Assembly: GCA_003674045.1 (NCBI GenBank)
Contig: PENC01000007.1
Location: forward strand, 265,923-329,922
Direction: 5' to 3'
DNA from: Streptomyces griseocarneus
GTDB taxonomy: Bacteria; Actinomycetota; Actinomycetes; Streptomycetales; Streptomycetaceae
Length of the DNA: 64,000 nucleotides
Below, piece by piece: positions 40,930 to 50,272 of this stretch; the first letter of the stretch is position 1; each line of letters opens with the position of its first letter. The position numbers and the translations under genes are program-made. The notes beneath the pieces are model-generated. The model did not search any database. It saw only the letters and a list, made by a program, of their open reading frames with translations, and was not told where the DNA came from.

Positions 40930-40957
40930 TGAGGAAGCTCCGCTGAGGAAGCTCCGC
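40930..40957. repeat. Short tandem direct repeat
   Basis: TGAGGAAGCTCCGC occurs twice directly adjacent (40930-40943 and 40944-40957), in the 119-bp gap before the glycosylase gene. Significance unknown. Confidence 0.6.
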
Positions 40958-40986
40958 CTGTCGGTGGTCCGACGTACGCTGGCCGA

Positions 40987-41898
40987 ATGGCACGGCGCAC
41001 GTGGGACCCACCGGGCCCGTACGACCTCGGGCGCACCCTGGGCGTCCTGGCGCGCGGCCCCGGCGACCCCGCCTACCGCGTTGCGGAGGACGGCTCCGTC
41101 TGGCGCGCGAGCCGCACCCCGGCGGGCCCCGGCACACTCCGGATGACCGCGCGCGACGGCCGCGTGGAGGCCGAGGCGTGGGGCCCCGGCGCGGACTGGC
41201 TGCTGGACGGCCTCCCCGCGCTGCTCGGCGCCGAGGACGAACCGGCCGCCTTCGTCCCGCTGCCCCGCCACCGTCTCCTTCGCGAGGCGCACCGCCGCCA
41301 CCCCGGCCTGCGGCTCACCCGCACCGGGCTGGTCCTGGAGTCCCTGATCCCCGCGATCCTGGAACAGAAGGTCACCAGCGACGAGGCGTACCGCGCGTGG
41401 CGCCTGCTCCTCACCCGCCACGGCGAACCGGCCCCCGGCCCCGCCCCGCGCGGCATGCGAGTAATGCCGGACGCCCGCGGCTGGGCCCTGATCCCCTCCT
41501 GGGAATGGCACAAGGCGGGCATCGACGGCAAACGCTCCGCCACGGTCGTCCGCGCCGCCCGCGTCGCCGCCCGCCTGGAGGAAGCCGCCACGATGGACGG
41601 CCCCGCCGCCGCGGCCCGCCTCCAGGCCGTCCCCGGCATCGGCCCGTGGACAGCGGCGGAAACCCTCCAGCGCAGCAACGGCGCACCGGACGCGGTGACC
41701 GTCGGCGACCTCCACCTCCCGTCGATCGTGAACTACGCGCTCACGGGGGTACGGGGCGGCGACGACATGACGATGCTTCAGCTTCTGTCCCCGTACGAGG
41801 GCCACCGCCACCGGGCGTGCCGCTTCATCGCGGCCGCGGGGGTGACCCCACCGCGTAGAGGTCCCCGCTTCCCGGTGGGCGATGTCAGGGGGCTGTAG
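40987..41898 (+). CDS. DNA-3-methyladenine glycosylase (AlkA-type, HhH-GPD)
   Basis: A 303-residue protein. The HhH-GPD domain spans about 110-275. 'VPGIGPWTAAETLQRSNG' is the helix-hairpin-helix with the lead into the catalytic Asp, which is in 'TVGDLHLP'. It removes alkylated purines from DNA. The start is at ATG 40987. Monocistronic; a dispersed repeat follows. Confidence 0.88.
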   Translation: MARRTWDPPGPYDLGRTLGVLARGPGDPAYRVAEDGSVWRASRTPAGPGTLRMTARDGRVEAEAWGPGADWLLDGLPALLGAEDEPAAFVPLPRHRLLREAHRRHPGLRLTRTGLVLESLIPAILEQKVTSDEAYRAWRLLLTRHGEPAPGPAPRGMRVMPDARGWALIPSWEWHKAGIDGKRSATVVRAARVAARLEEAATMDGPAAAARLQAVPGIGPWTAAETLQRSNGAPDAVTVGDLHLPSIVNYALTGVRGGDDMTMLQLLSPYEGHRHRACRFIAAAGVTPPRRGPRFPVGDVRGL

Positions 41899-41913
41899 AC
41901 GGCCGGGGGCGAC

Positions 41914-42016
41914 GGGATCCGGGGCGAAGCCCCGGACCTGAGGGGCGCGGGGAACTGCGTGACCAGCCGTCGACGGCCCGCAGACGCGCACCGGGCCCGG
42001 GTGGCAACCCGGTGGG
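41914..42016. repeat. Dispersed intergenic repeat copy
   Basis: GATCCGGGGCGAAGCCCCGG hairpin followed by AGGGGCGCGGGGAACTGCGT. It lies between the convergent glycosylase and fbiB. Confidence 0.75.
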
Positions 42017-42039
42017 CGCACGCAGAAGCCCCGGCAGGG

Positions 42040-43374
42040 TCACCGCACCTCGATGAACGCCTCCGTCTCCCGCGGCGCCCGCTCCCGCGGCGCCGCAGCC
42101 GCATGGCCGATGGCAACCGCACCCATCGGATCCCACCCCTCCGGAAGGTCCAGCACCCCCCGAACCACATCGCGGCAGAACATCGTCGACGAGACCCACG
42201 CCGACCCGAGCTGCTCCCCGGCCAACGCGACGAGGAAATTCTGCACGGCAGCCCCCGCCGCCACCACGAACATCTCGCGCTCCGCCGCCGCCCGCCGGGC
42301 ATCCGGGTACGCGTGCGAGCCGTCCATGACGAGGCACGGCACCGCGAGGTACGGCGCGTTGCGCAGGACGTCGCCGCGGCGCACGCGCCGGGCGATGCGC
42401 TCCTCGGAGAGGCCGTCCGCCCGCAGGTCCGCGGTCCAGGCCTCCCGCATGGCGTCGAGCAGCCGCACCCGCGACTCCTCCGACTCCAGCAGCACGAACC
42501 GCCACGGCGTCGTGTGGTGCGGCGCGGGCGCCGTGACGGCCGCGGCGACGGCACGCCGCACCGCGCCCGGGTCCACGGGCCGCTCGGAGAACTCGCGCAC
42601 CGTACGCCGCAGCGTCACCGCTTCCCGTACGGCCTCGGACGTCCCCAGCCGGAACATGTCGCCCGCGGCGCCACGCACCAGCGACCGGGCACCGAGGTCG
42701 TCCTCGTCGTCCCCGACGGCATGGGCCAGACCGCGTACGACGGCCACCGGCAGCGACCCGGCCTTGCCCTTGACGAGGTCGCCCGCGGCGGCCAGCTCGT
42801 CGGCGACGGCCACGATCGTCACGTTCAGCGGGTTGCCGTTGGCGTCGACGCCGCCGCGCAGGTCGTCGAGGACCCGCACCCCGGCGGCGCCGATCGCGAT
42901 GTCGGTAAGACCGGAGCGCCAGGGGCGGCCGCTGGTGTCGGTGACGACGATGCCGACGTCCACGCCCAGCGCCTCCCTCAGCCCGGCGCGCAGGGCGCGG
43001 GCCGAGGCGTCCGGGTCCTCGGGCAGCAGCAGCACCGTGCCCGCCTCGGTGTTGGACGCGTCGACGCCCGCGGCGGCCATGACCAGCCCGAGCTTGTTCT
43101 CGACGATGCGCAGGGTGCCGCGCCGGGCCACGACCCGCACGGTCTCGCCGTCGATGGCGGCCTCGCGGTCGTCGGCCCGCAGGATGCGGCCCTCGGCCTT
43201 GCTGACGATCTTCGAGGTGACGAGCAGGACGTCGCCGTCGGCGAGCCCGGGGGAGCCGTCCGCCCCCGCCGCGGCCGCGATCAGCTTGGTGAGGTCGTCG
43301 CCCGCCCGTACCTCGGGGATGCCGGGCAGCGCCCAGACCCGCAGCTCCGGGGCACCGCCCTCGGGCGCGGTCAC
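42040..43374 (-). CDS. fbiB: F420 gamma-glutamyl ligase / FMN-dependent dehydro-F420 reductase (bifunctional FbiB)
   Basis: A 444-residue protein. N-terminal F420-0:gamma-glutamyl ligase domain (about residues 8-245; 'GDVLLVTSKIVSKAEGR', 'GVDVGIVVTDTSGRPWRSG') and a C-terminal nitroreductase-like domain (about 250-440; 'RRTVREFSERPVDP', 'GEQLGSAWVSS'). FbiB adds glutamates to F420 and reduces the phosphoenolpyruvyl moiety in mycobacteria. Its start overlaps the end of fbiA by four bases. Confidence 0.93.
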   Translation of the reverse strand: MTAPEGGAPELRVWALPGIPEVRAGDDLTKLIAAAAGADGSPGLADGDVLLVTSKIVSKAEGRILRADDREAAIDGETVRVVARRGTLRIVENKLGLVMAAAGVDASNTEAGTVLLLPEDPDASARALRAGLREALGVDVGIVVTDTSGRPWRSGLTDIAIGAAGVRVLDDLRGGVDANGNPLNVTIVAVADELAAAGDLVKGKAGSLPVAVVRGLAHAVGDDEDDLGARSLVRGAAGDMFRLGTSEAVREAVTLRRTVREFSERPVDPGAVRRAVAAAVTAPAPHHTTPWRFVLLESEESRVRLLDAMREAWTADLRADGLSEERIARRVRRGDVLRNAPYLAVPCLVMDGSHAYPDARRAAAEREMFVVAAGAAVQNFLVALAGEQLGSAWVSSTMFCRDVVRGVLDLPEGWDPMGAVAIGHAAAAPRERAPRETEAFIEVR

Positions 43375-44336
43375 GCCCGCACCTCCGCGGCGAGCGCCAG
43401 GGCCTCCGCGGCCATCGCCGCGGTCGCCTCGACGTCGGTCATCATCAGCGGAACCGCCCGGCAGCGGATGCCCGCGGCCTCGACCTCGGCCACCCGGCCC
43501 GCGTCCACCGTGTCGACCAGCCAGCCGTCGAGCAGCCCGGAACCGTAGTGCAGGGCGACGGCGGAGGCCGTGGACTCCACGCCGACCGCCTCCAGGACCT
43601 TGTCGGCCATGCCGCGCACGGGCGCGTCCCCGACGATGGGGGAGAGGCCCACGACGGGCGCGGACGCGGCGGCGACGGCGTCGCGCACGCCCGGCACGGA
43701 GAGGATCGTGCCGACACTGACGACGGGGTTGGACGGCGGGAAGAGGATGACGTCGGCCATGGCGACGGCCTCCAGCACCCCGGGGGCGGGCTTGGCCTGC
43801 TCCGCGCCGACCGGCACGACCGCGTGCGCGGTCGTGCTCGCGCGCAGCCGTACCCAGTACTCCTGGAAGTGGACGGCCTTGCGCCCGTCGCCCTCCGGGT
43901 CGTCGATCATGACGTGGGTCTCGACCCGGTCGTCGCTCATCGGCAGCAGCCGGACGCCCGGCTCCCAGCGGCGGCAGAGCGCCTCGGTCACCGCGCTGAG
44001 CGGATAGCCCGCGCCCAGCATCTGGGTGCGGACGATGTGCGTGGCGAAGTCACGGTCGCCGAGCCCGAACCACTCGGGGCCCACGCCGTAGGCCGCCAAC
44101 TCCTCCTTCACCGCGAAGGACTCACCGGCCCGGCCCCACCCCTGCTCCTCGTGGATGCCCCCGCCGAGGGTGTACATCACGGTGTCGAGGTCGGGGCAGA
44201 CCTTGAGCCCGAACAGGTGAATGTCGTCACCGGTGTTGCCGATGACGGTGATCTCCGCGTCGGGTACTGCTGACTTGAGGCCACGGAGGAAGCGGGCGCC
44301 ACCGATCCCACCGGCCAGAACCACAATGCGCTGCAT
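43371..44336 (-). CDS. fbiA: Phospho-lactate/phosphoenolpyruvate transferase FbiA
   Basis: A 321-residue protein starting at ATG 44336 (GTG 44342 also possible). 'MQRIVVLAGGIGGARFLRGLK' is the GGIGGA nucleotide-binding start of CofD/FbiA. Further motifs 'VIGNTGDDIHLFGL' and 'LFPPSNPVVSVG'. It makes F420-0 precursors by transferring phosphoenolpyruvate/phospholactate to 7,8-didemethyl-8-hydroxy-5-deazariboflavin (FO). Upstream partner of fbiB; fbiC is not in the window. Confidence 0.93.
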   Translation of the reverse strand: MQRIVVLAGGIGGARFLRGLKSAVPDAEITVIGNTGDDIHLFGLKVCPDLDTVMYTLGGGIHEEQGWGRAGESFAVKEELAAYGVGPEWFGLGDRDFATHIVRTQMLGAGYPLSAVTEALCRRWEPGVRLLPMSDDRVETHVMIDDPEGDGRKAVHFQEYWVRLRASTTAHAVVPVGAEQAKPAPGVLEAVAMADVILFPPSNPVVSVGTILSVPGVRDAVAAASAPVVGLSPIVGDAPVRGMADKVLEAVGVESTASAVALHYGSGLLDGWLVDTVDAGRVAEVEAAGIRCRAVPLMMTDVEATAAMAAEALALAAEVRA

Positions 44337-44385
44337 GCCCACAGTCTGTCAGCGGGGTGTGACACCCCGATGACCGGGCGCCCCG

Positions 44386-44421
44386 TGCCCCAAAGGGGCG
44401 CGAGGAACTGCGCGCCCAGCC
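44386..44421. repeat. Dispersed intergenic repeat copy
   Basis: GGGGCGCGAGGAACTGCGCG, a slightly altered version of the family core, next to a CCCC/GGGG hairpin (GCCCCAAAGGGGC, 44387-44399). Between cysteine dioxygenase and fbiA, both on the minus strand. Confidence 0.65.
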
Positions 44422-44463
44422 ACAGGCAACGCGCACTCGCCCGACGACAGTGGTGGCAGCCCC

Positions 44464-44976
44464 TTAGGCGCTCCGCCCGGAGGCAACCGGCAGTACCTCT
44501 GCCACGACCCCACGCCCCCGCATCGGCATCTCGGTAAGCCCCGGCGAGTACACATGCAGACTGACCGCCGGCCCCAGCGAGTCGTTCACCACCTCGTGCG
44601 CATAGCCGGGCGCGAACACCCGCTGATCCCCCGCCCGCAGCGCCCGCCGCAGGCGCCCCGTGTCGCCGGAGATCTCCGTCAGCTCGCCCTGGAGGACGGT
44701 CAGCACGCCGGACGAAGGGCCGTGGTCGTGCTCCCCGCTGCCCTGCCCGGGCACCCAGCTGAGCAGCCACACCTCGTAGCCGGGGCCGGTGCGCAGCCGG
44801 TGGTACCAGCGGCTGGTGGCGTCGTACTGCACGAGGTGCGCCCAGGAGGCGCGGTCGGCGGCGATCGCGCGGGCCAGCCCGGCGAATTCGGCGATGGTGG
44901 CGGGGTGTGCGGGGGCGGGCGGCATCAGGTGCGGAATGGCGAGCGGGTCACCGGCGATCTGGACGTCGCTGTTCAT
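44464..44976 (-). CDS. Cysteine dioxygenase family protein
   Basis: A 170-residue cupin. Iron ligands are visible: H83 and H85 in 'GEHDHG' and H141 in 'AVSLHVYSPGL'. The overall pattern 'LVQYDATSRWYHRL', 'WVPGQGSGEHDHGPSSGVLTVLQGEL' fits bacterial cysteine dioxygenases, which oxidise cysteine to cysteine sulfinate. The start at 44976 begins the conserved part. Confidence 0.85.
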   Translation of the reverse strand: MNSDVQIAGDPLAIPHLMPPAPAHPATIAEFAGLARAIAADRASWAHLVQYDATSRWYHRLRTGPGYEVWLLSWVPGQGSGEHDHGPSSGVLTVLQGELTEISGDTGRLRRALRAGDQRVFAPGYAHEVVNDSLGPAVSLHVYSPGLTEMPMRGRGVVAEVLPVASGRSA

Positions 44977-45797
44977 GTGCGGGGTTCCTCGGCGGATGTG
45001 CGGGTGCGGCGCGGCGACCGGAGGCGACAGAGGTACGCGTGACGACAGGAGCACGCGGGACGTGTGCGCATTCGGGAGCGCGGCCCCGCGGACGGTCACA
45101 GGAGAACGTGCGGGGTGGTGCGGGTGCGGAGAGTGCGGAGAGCCGACGAGGCCGACGGTGCCGACGAAAGAGGAAGCGTCAGCCGGAGCTCTGCGGTGTC
45201 AACAGCTCTGCGACATCAACAGCTGGAACAGCTGGAACAGCGACAGCGGGCCTGCAACGCGCAGCGGGACCCGTACGCGCGGGTCAGGCTGAGGGTGGCG
45301 GCAATGGCTGGCATGCCACCAAAGGTGACGGGCACGATGCCGCTCTGTCAACCGAGTGTCCGGTTTGGGGGAAATCTTTCACCTCATCCGGTAACTGTGG
45401 GTGGTGAAAGGTTTGCGGCCCGCGCGTCGCGGACAGTGCCGCCCCGACCGGAGTCGTCACCATGGGCCGTCGCCACGATTCGGCCGGGCGGTGCAACGGG
45501 ATTGCCGTGCGTGGCGTCCTCTCCTGTGTGGGGAGGGTGGGGCTGCCGCCATCGGGCTCCCCGCAGGATGCGCCCGCGGCCCGGCGGACGGCTGCCGGGC
45601 AGGCAGATAGTTCTGTCCGGACTTGTAATGTTTTGGGCACTTTCTGCTTGGCTTTGGTTCCGCAGAGTGAATAAGGGGCCCAATAGCAGATCTCGGCTTG
45701 ACTGGCCCGGATCGGCACACTTGTAATTTCACCCGTGTTGTTCTGCCGCACTTGATGAAGGCAGCACGGGGACGCAAATGACAGACGAGGGGCGCAC
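44977..45797. other. Long intergenic region upstream of whiB and cysteine dioxygenase
   Basis: An 821-bp divergent region in which I find no convincing gene: the open frames have no ribosome binding site or known family and an atypical residue composition. It contains a short CAG-rich tandem repeat (45201-45245, units like GGAACAGCT), and near whiB the repeated ACTTGTAAT (45622-45630 and 45719-45727). Streptomyces whiB is developmentally regulated and has multiple promoters, so this is probably regulatory. Confidence 0.5.
45698..45727 (+). promoter_or_regulatory. Probable whiB promoter
   Basis: TTGACT (45698-45703), 18-base spacer, TGTAAT (45722-45727), about 71 bases from the whiB ATG. The -10 lies in ACTTGTAAT, which also occurs at 45622-45630 (TGTAAT at 45625-45630), possibly a second promoter. 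Confidence 0.55.
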
Positions 45798-46061
45798 ATG
45801 ACCGAGCTGTTTCAGCAACTGCTGGTCGAGGAGGCGGACGAGGAGCTCGGCTGGCAGGAGCGCGCGCTCTGCGCCCAGACCGATCCCGAGTCCTTCTTCC
45901 CCGAGAAGGGCGGTTCCACGCGCGAGGCCAAGAAGGTCTGCCTCGCCTGCGAGGTCCGCTCGGAGTGCCTTGAATATGCCCTTGCCAATGACGAGCGCTT
46001 CGGCATCTGGGGAGGTTTGTCCGAACGAGAGCGCCGCCGCCTCAAGAAAGCCGCGGTCTGA
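45798..46061 (+). CDS. whiB: WhiB sporulation regulator
   Basis: An 87-residue Wbl protein. The four Fe-S ligands are C25, C48, C51 and C57 ('CLAC...C'); the DNA-contact turn 'GIWGG' at 69-73 is followed by a basic C-terminus 'RERRRLKKAAV'. From memory it is nearly identical to S. coelicolor WhiB ('MTEL.QQLLV'). It works with WhiA to trigger sporulation septation and growth arrest of aerial hyphae. Its position beside the glycosyltransferase/manB operon matches the S. coelicolor arrangement as I recall it. Confidence 0.97.
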   Translation: MTELFQQLLVEEADEELGWQERALCAQTDPESFFPEKGGSTREAKKVCLACEVRSECLEYALANDERFGIWGGLSERERRRLKKAAV

Positions 46062-46369
46062 TAGATCGGACAAACAGTTCTATGGACGGTCTTATTGAAG
46101 ACCTCCGGACGGAAATAGCCCGGCGCCCTTCCTGAACCGAAGGCCCGGGACCCGGGGCGCCGCCCCGGTCGCCGGACAATCGCCGGGACAGCCGCCGGAC
46201 AACTGCCGGACCGCCGTCGGGGCAGCCTCCCGGCTGGTTACCGACAGTCACCGACAGTCGCCGGACACGGGAAGAACCACCCCCGGACAGGCCCTAGTGT
46301 GGTCGCACAGCGAACCGCAGTCCTCCGGGGGGCGACCCCCGGATCCCCGGCCGGAGGGCCCGTACCTCG
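46062..46369. other. Region between whiB and the large glycosyltransferase
   Basis: 308 bases without a gene. It contains GC-rich palindromes (around 46155-46175: CCGGGGC/GCCCCGG) likely to end whiB transcription, and direct repeats of 'CGCCGGACA'. The segment before 46370 includes CGATG near the start codon but no clear promoter. Confidence 0.4.
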
Positions 46370-49300
46370 ATGTCCGTGCACAGCACTACGGCGGCCCACT
46401 ATTCGGCCACCTCTGCCACCTTCGACCCCGCCGTCCCCCCGGCATTCCCCCGCCACGTCGTCACCGCCGTCGTCGTCGCGCACGACGGGGCGCGCTGGCT
46501 GCCCGACGCGCTCGCGGGACTCCTCGGCCAGGAACGGCCCGTCCAGAGCGCCGTGGCCGCCGACACCGGCAGCACCGACGACTCCGCGCAGCTCCTCGCC
46601 GACGCCCTCGGCCCCGACCGGGTCCTCCACCTCGCCCGCCGCGCCGGCTTCGGCGCCGCCGTCGACGAGGCCGTCCGCTCGGCCCCCGCGCCCGACCCCG
46701 AGGACCTGCCCTACCTGCGCCGCTCCAGCGGCTGGGACCCCGCCGCCCGCACCTGGCGCGAGGACCCCTACGACGACCACGACGCGTACGACCGGCCCGG
46801 CCGCGACCACCGCCGCGGCGACCTCGAACCCGTCCAGTGGCTGTGGCTCCTCCACGACGACAGCGCCCCCGACCCCGGCGCCCTCCACGAACTCCTGCGC
46901 GTCGCCGACGCCGAGCCCGACGCCGCCGTCATCGGCCCCAAGCTCCGCAGCTGGTACGACCGCAGACAGCTGCTGGAGGTCGGCGTCTCCGTCGCCCGCA
47001 GCGGCCGCCGCTGGACCGGCCTCGAACGGCGCGAACAGGACCAGGGCCAGCACGACCAGATCCGGCCCGTGCTCTCCGTCTCCACCGCGGGCATGCTCGT
47101 CCGCCGCGACATCTACGAAAAGCTCGGCGGCTTCGACCCCCGGCTGCCCCTCATGCGCGACGACGTCGACTTCTGCTGGCGTGCCCACGCCGCCGGCCAC
47201 CGCGTCCTCGTCGCCCCCGACGCCGTCATGCGGCACGCCGAGGCCGCCTCCCGCGAACGCCGCCCCGTCGACTGCGCGGGCCGCTCCGCCGTGAACCCGC
47301 ACCGCGTCGACAAGGCGGGCGCCGTCTACACGCTGCTCGCCAACACCCGCGGCCCCCTCCTGCCGTACGTCATGCTCCGGCTCGTCCTCGGCACCCTGCT
47401 GCGGACCCTCGGCTACCTCCTCGGCAAGGCCCCCGGACAGGCACTCGACGAACTCACCGGACTCTTCGGCACCCTGCTGCGCCCCGGCCGCCTCACGGCC
47501 GCCCGCAAACGACGCGGCACACCGGCCGTCCCCGCGAGCGAACTGAAGCACCTCTTCCCACCGCCCGGCGCCACCGTGCGCGCCACCGTCGAACAGTTCG
47601 CGAGCAACCTCACCGGACGCTCCGAGGCCGAACTCTCCTCCGCGGGCCGCCACGGCGCCGTCGAATCGGGCCCCGGCGGGGACGACGCGGACTTCCTGGA
47701 GATCGAGCAGTTCGCCCGGCTCAAGCGCATCGCCCGCAAGCCCGCGCCTGTCCTCTTCGCCCTCCTGCTGCTCGTCTCGCTGATCGCCTGCCGGGCCCTG
47801 CTCGGCGGCGGCTCGCTCTCCGGCGGCGCCCTGCTGCCCGCCCCCGACGGCGTGTCCGACCTGTGGACCCGCTGCACGAGCGGCTGGCACCCCGTCGGCA
47901 TCGGCGACACCGGCGGCGCGCCCCCCTACCTCGCCGTGCTCGCCGCCCTCGGCACGCTCTTCCTCGGCTCCACCGGCTTCACCCTCACCCTGCTGCTCGT
48001 CTGCTCGGTGCCCCTGGCCGGGCTCACCGCCTACTTCGCCTCCCGGCCGCTCGTCGAATCGCGTCTGCTGCGGGCCTGGGCGAGCATCGCCTACGCCTTC
48101 CTGCCCGCCGCCACCGGAGCCCTCGCCACCGGCAGGCTCGGCACCGCCGTCCTCGCGATCCTGCTGCCGCTCATGGCCCGCGCCGCCGTGGCCGCCACCG
48201 GTCTGCGGGTGCCCGGCGCCCGCCCCACCTGGCGCGCCTCCTGGACGTACGCGCTCCTGCTGACCGTCACCACCGCCTTCACCCCCGTCGTCTGGCCGCT
48301 CGCCGTCGTCCTCGGACTCGGCGCGCTCGCCCAGCACGCCGTCCGCGGCGGCGCCGCACAGCTCGCCCTGCACGGGCCGCGCTTCCTCGCCGCCGTCCTC
48401 ACCCCCGTCGTCGTCCTCGCCCCCTGGTCGCTGGGCCTGCTCACCCACCCCGCCCGCTTCCTCGCCGAAGCGGGCCTCGACTACGGGCACGGCACCACCG
48501 CACCGTGGCAGCTGCTCGCGGGCGACCCCGGCGGCCCCCGGACCTTCGGCGGCTACTTCCTCGTGGGCGTCGTCCTGGCCGCCCTCGCCGCCCTGCTGCG
48601 CGCCGACCGCGCCCGCGCGGTCCGGACGGCCTGGACGGTGGCGCTCGCCGCACTCCTCTGCGCGGTCCTGGCCAACAGGTCCGGGTGGGCCGGTCCCGCC
48701 GTGCTCGTCTACTGCCTGGCCCTGATCGCCGCCGCCGTCGTGGGCGCCGAGGGCGCGCGCGACCGCGTCGCCGCGCTCAGCTTCGGCTGGCGGCAGCCGG
48801 TCGCCGCGCTCATCGCCGTCACCGCGGTGGCGGGCCCGCTGGCCGCCGCCGCCGTCTGGACGGCGGGCGGCGCCGACGGCCCGCTGCAGCGGCGCTCCCC
48901 GGACCAGGTCCCGGCGTTCGTCGCCGAGGAGGCGGGCACCCGAGACCAGGCCCGCACCCTCGTCCTGGACGGCACGCCCGGCCGTGTCGCCTACAGCCTC
49001 GTCCGCGGCTCCGGCGCGCGGATCGGTGACGCCGAGCAGGCCGCGGCCGCTCCCGCGGACAAGAAGCTCGACGGCGTGGTCGCCGGGCTCGTCGCGGGCT
49101 CCGGCGCCGACCAGGCGGGCCGGCTCACCGACTACGCCGTCGGCTACGTCCTCGTCCGCGACAGCGCCCCCCGCGACACGGCCCGCGTCCTCGACGCCAC
49201 CCCCGGCCTCACCCGGCTCAGCCAGCAGGACGGCGGCTCGCTGTGGCGCGTCGACCGCCAGGCCGCCCGCATCACCATCACCGGCAGCCAGAAGAACGCC

Positions 49301-50272
49301 GTCCAGCAGTCCACACCGACCGCCGTCGCCGCTGGCCCCGTCGAGGCCCGCGCCACCCTCCCGGACGGTCCCGAGGGACGCGTCCTGCGCATCGCCGACA
49401 AAGCCGCGCCCGGCTGGCAGGCGACCCTGAACGGCCGTCCGCTCAAGCGCACCACGGTCGACGGCTGGGCCCAGGGCTTCCAGCTCCCGGCAGACGGCGG
49501 AAAGCTCTCCCTCACCTACGAGGCGCCCCTGACGCACACCGCCTGGACGTGGGCACAGGGCCTCCTCGCCGCCGTCCTCGTCGTGCTCGCCCTGCCGGGC
49601 CGCCGCAGCGAGGTCGACGACGACCTGCCGGAGACCGGAGGCGCCGCAGCCCTCGCCGCCGAGACGCCGGCCGTGCCCGCGCAGACCGGCGCCTCGGGCG
49701 AGGGCCGCCGCGCCCGCCGCCTGCGCGCCGCCGCGGAATCCGCCGACGGGCCCGCGTCCCCCACGGCACCGGAAGCGCCCGCGACCGAGCCTCCGGCCGA
49801 CCCGTACGCCCAGCAGACGGCCGATCCGTACGCGGCCGACCCGTATGCCGCGGATCCCTACACGGCGGACCCGTACGCGACCGATCCGTACGCCGCGGAC
49901 CCGTACGCCGCGGACCCGTACGCGGCCGGTTCTTACGCGGCCGCCCCGGAACAGCAGCAGTACGGGCAGTGGGCGGAGACACAGGCGTACCAGGCCGCCC
50001 AGCCGTACGACGCCGGGCAGCAGGCGCAGCAGCAGCCGACGACGTATCAGCAGGGCGCGTACGACGGCGCCTATGACGGCACGTATGGGCAGCACGGGCA
50101 GCAGGGGCAGTACGCCCCGGCCGATCCGTACGGGACGAACGGACAGGCCGGAGCGGCGTACGACCCGTACGGCTACGGCCGGCAGCAGCCCTACGACCCG
50201 GCGGCGTACGGCAACGGCCACCCCGCTCAGCAGCACCAGCCCCAGCACCGCGACGGGAGCGAACAGCAGTGA
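46370..50272 (+). CDS. Large multi-pass membrane glycosyltransferase (GT2 domain, DPYA repeats)
   Basis: A 1300-residue protein. The N-terminal GT2 domain covers about residues 28-310 ('VVAHDGARWLPDALAGLLGQE', 'VQWLWLLHDDSAPDPGALHELL', 'LPLMRDDVDFCWRAHAAGHRV'). It is followed by a region with multiple hydrophobic segments (about 460-850), an extracytoplasmic part, one more membrane segment near 1060-1080, and a cytoplasmic tail with 7-8 copies of (A/T)DPYA (about 1142-1190) and a Gln/Tyr/Gly-rich end. It probably extends or exports cell-surface polysaccharide. GTGA overlap couples it to the DUF5719 gene. Confidence 0.88.
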   Translation: MSVHSTTAAHYSATSATFDPAVPPAFPRHVVTAVVVAHDGARWLPDALAGLLGQERPVQSAVAADTGSTDDSAQLLADALGPDRVLHLARRAGFGAAVDEAVRSAPAPDPEDLPYLRRSSGWDPAARTWREDPYDDHDAYDRPGRDHRRGDLEPVQWLWLLHDDSAPDPGALHELLRVADAEPDAAVIGPKLRSWYDRRQLLEVGVSVARSGRRWTGLERREQDQGQHDQIRPVLSVSTAGMLVRRDIYEKLGGFDPRLPLMRDDVDFCWRAHAAGHRVLVAPDAVMRHAEAASRERRPVDCAGRSAVNPHRVDKAGAVYTLLANTRGPLLPYVMLRLVLGTLLRTLGYLLGKAPGQALDELTGLFGTLLRPGRLTAARKRRGTPAVPASELKHLFPPPGATVRATVEQFASNLTGRSEAELSSAGRHGAVESGPGGDDADFLEIEQFARLKRIARKPAPVLFALLLLVSLIACRALLGGGSLSGGALLPAPDGVSDLWTRCTSGWHPVGIGDTGGAPPYLAVLAALGTLFLGSTGFTLTLLLVCSVPLAGLTAYFASRPLVESRLLRAWASIAYAFLPAATGALATGRLGTAVLAILLPLMARAAVAATGLRVPGARPTWRASWTYALLLTVTTAFTPVVWPLAVVLGLGALAQHAVRGGAAQLALHGPRFLAAVLTPVVVLAPWSLGLLTHPARFLAEAGLDYGHGTTAPWQLLAGDPGGPRTFGGYFLVGVVLAALAALLRADRARAVRTAWTVALAALLCAVLANRSGWAGPAVLVYCLALIAAAVVGAEGARDRVAALSFGWRQPVAALIAVTAVAGPLAAAAVWTAGGADGPLQRRSPDQVPAFVAEEAGTRDQARTLVLDGTPGRVAYSLVRGSGARIGDAEQAAAAPADKKLDGVVAGLVAGSGADQAGRLTDYAVGYVLVRDSAPRDTARVLDATPGLTRLSQQDGGSLWRVDRQAARITITGSQKNAVQQSTPTAVAAGPVEARATLPDGPEGRVLRIADKAAPGWQATLNGRPLKRTTVDGWAQGFQLPADGGKLSLTYEAPLTHTAWTWAQGLLAAVLVVLALPGRRSEVDDDLPETGGAAALAAETPAVPAQTGASGEGRRARRLRAAAESADGPASPTAPEAPATEPPADPYAQQTADPYAADPYAADPYTADPYATDPYAADPYAADPYAAGSYAAAPEQQQYGQWAETQAYQAAQPYDAGQQAQQQPTTYQQGAYDGAYDGTYGQHGQQGQYAPADPYGTNGQAGAAYDPYGYGRQQPYDPAAYGNGHPAQQHQPQHRDGSEQQ
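49795..49935. repeat. Coding tandem repeat encoding DPYA units
   Basis: A 15-bp unit (GCCGCGGACCCGTAC and variants) occurs about eight times and encodes AADPY/TADPY/ATDPY in the tail of the large glycosyltransferase. Confidence 0.8.

Noticed and set aside
45064..45726. Long plus-strand open frame upstream of whiB
   Set aside because: It has no ribosome binding site, an Arg-rich shadow-like composition and no recognisable family; it covers the whiB promoter region.
45728..45745. BldD box in front of whiB
   Set aside because: TTCACCCGTGTTG resembles part of the BldD motif but the half-site spacing does not fit the consensus I know.
49795..49935. CRISPR-like short repeats
   Set aside because: Repeats are contiguous 15-bp coding units without spacers; the tandem units at 22913-22981 are coding as well.
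46238..50248. Very long minus-strand open frame opposite the large glycosyltransferase
   Set aside because: Gly/Arg/Val-rich composition expected from antisense reading of GC-rich DNA; the plus-strand protein has clear domains.
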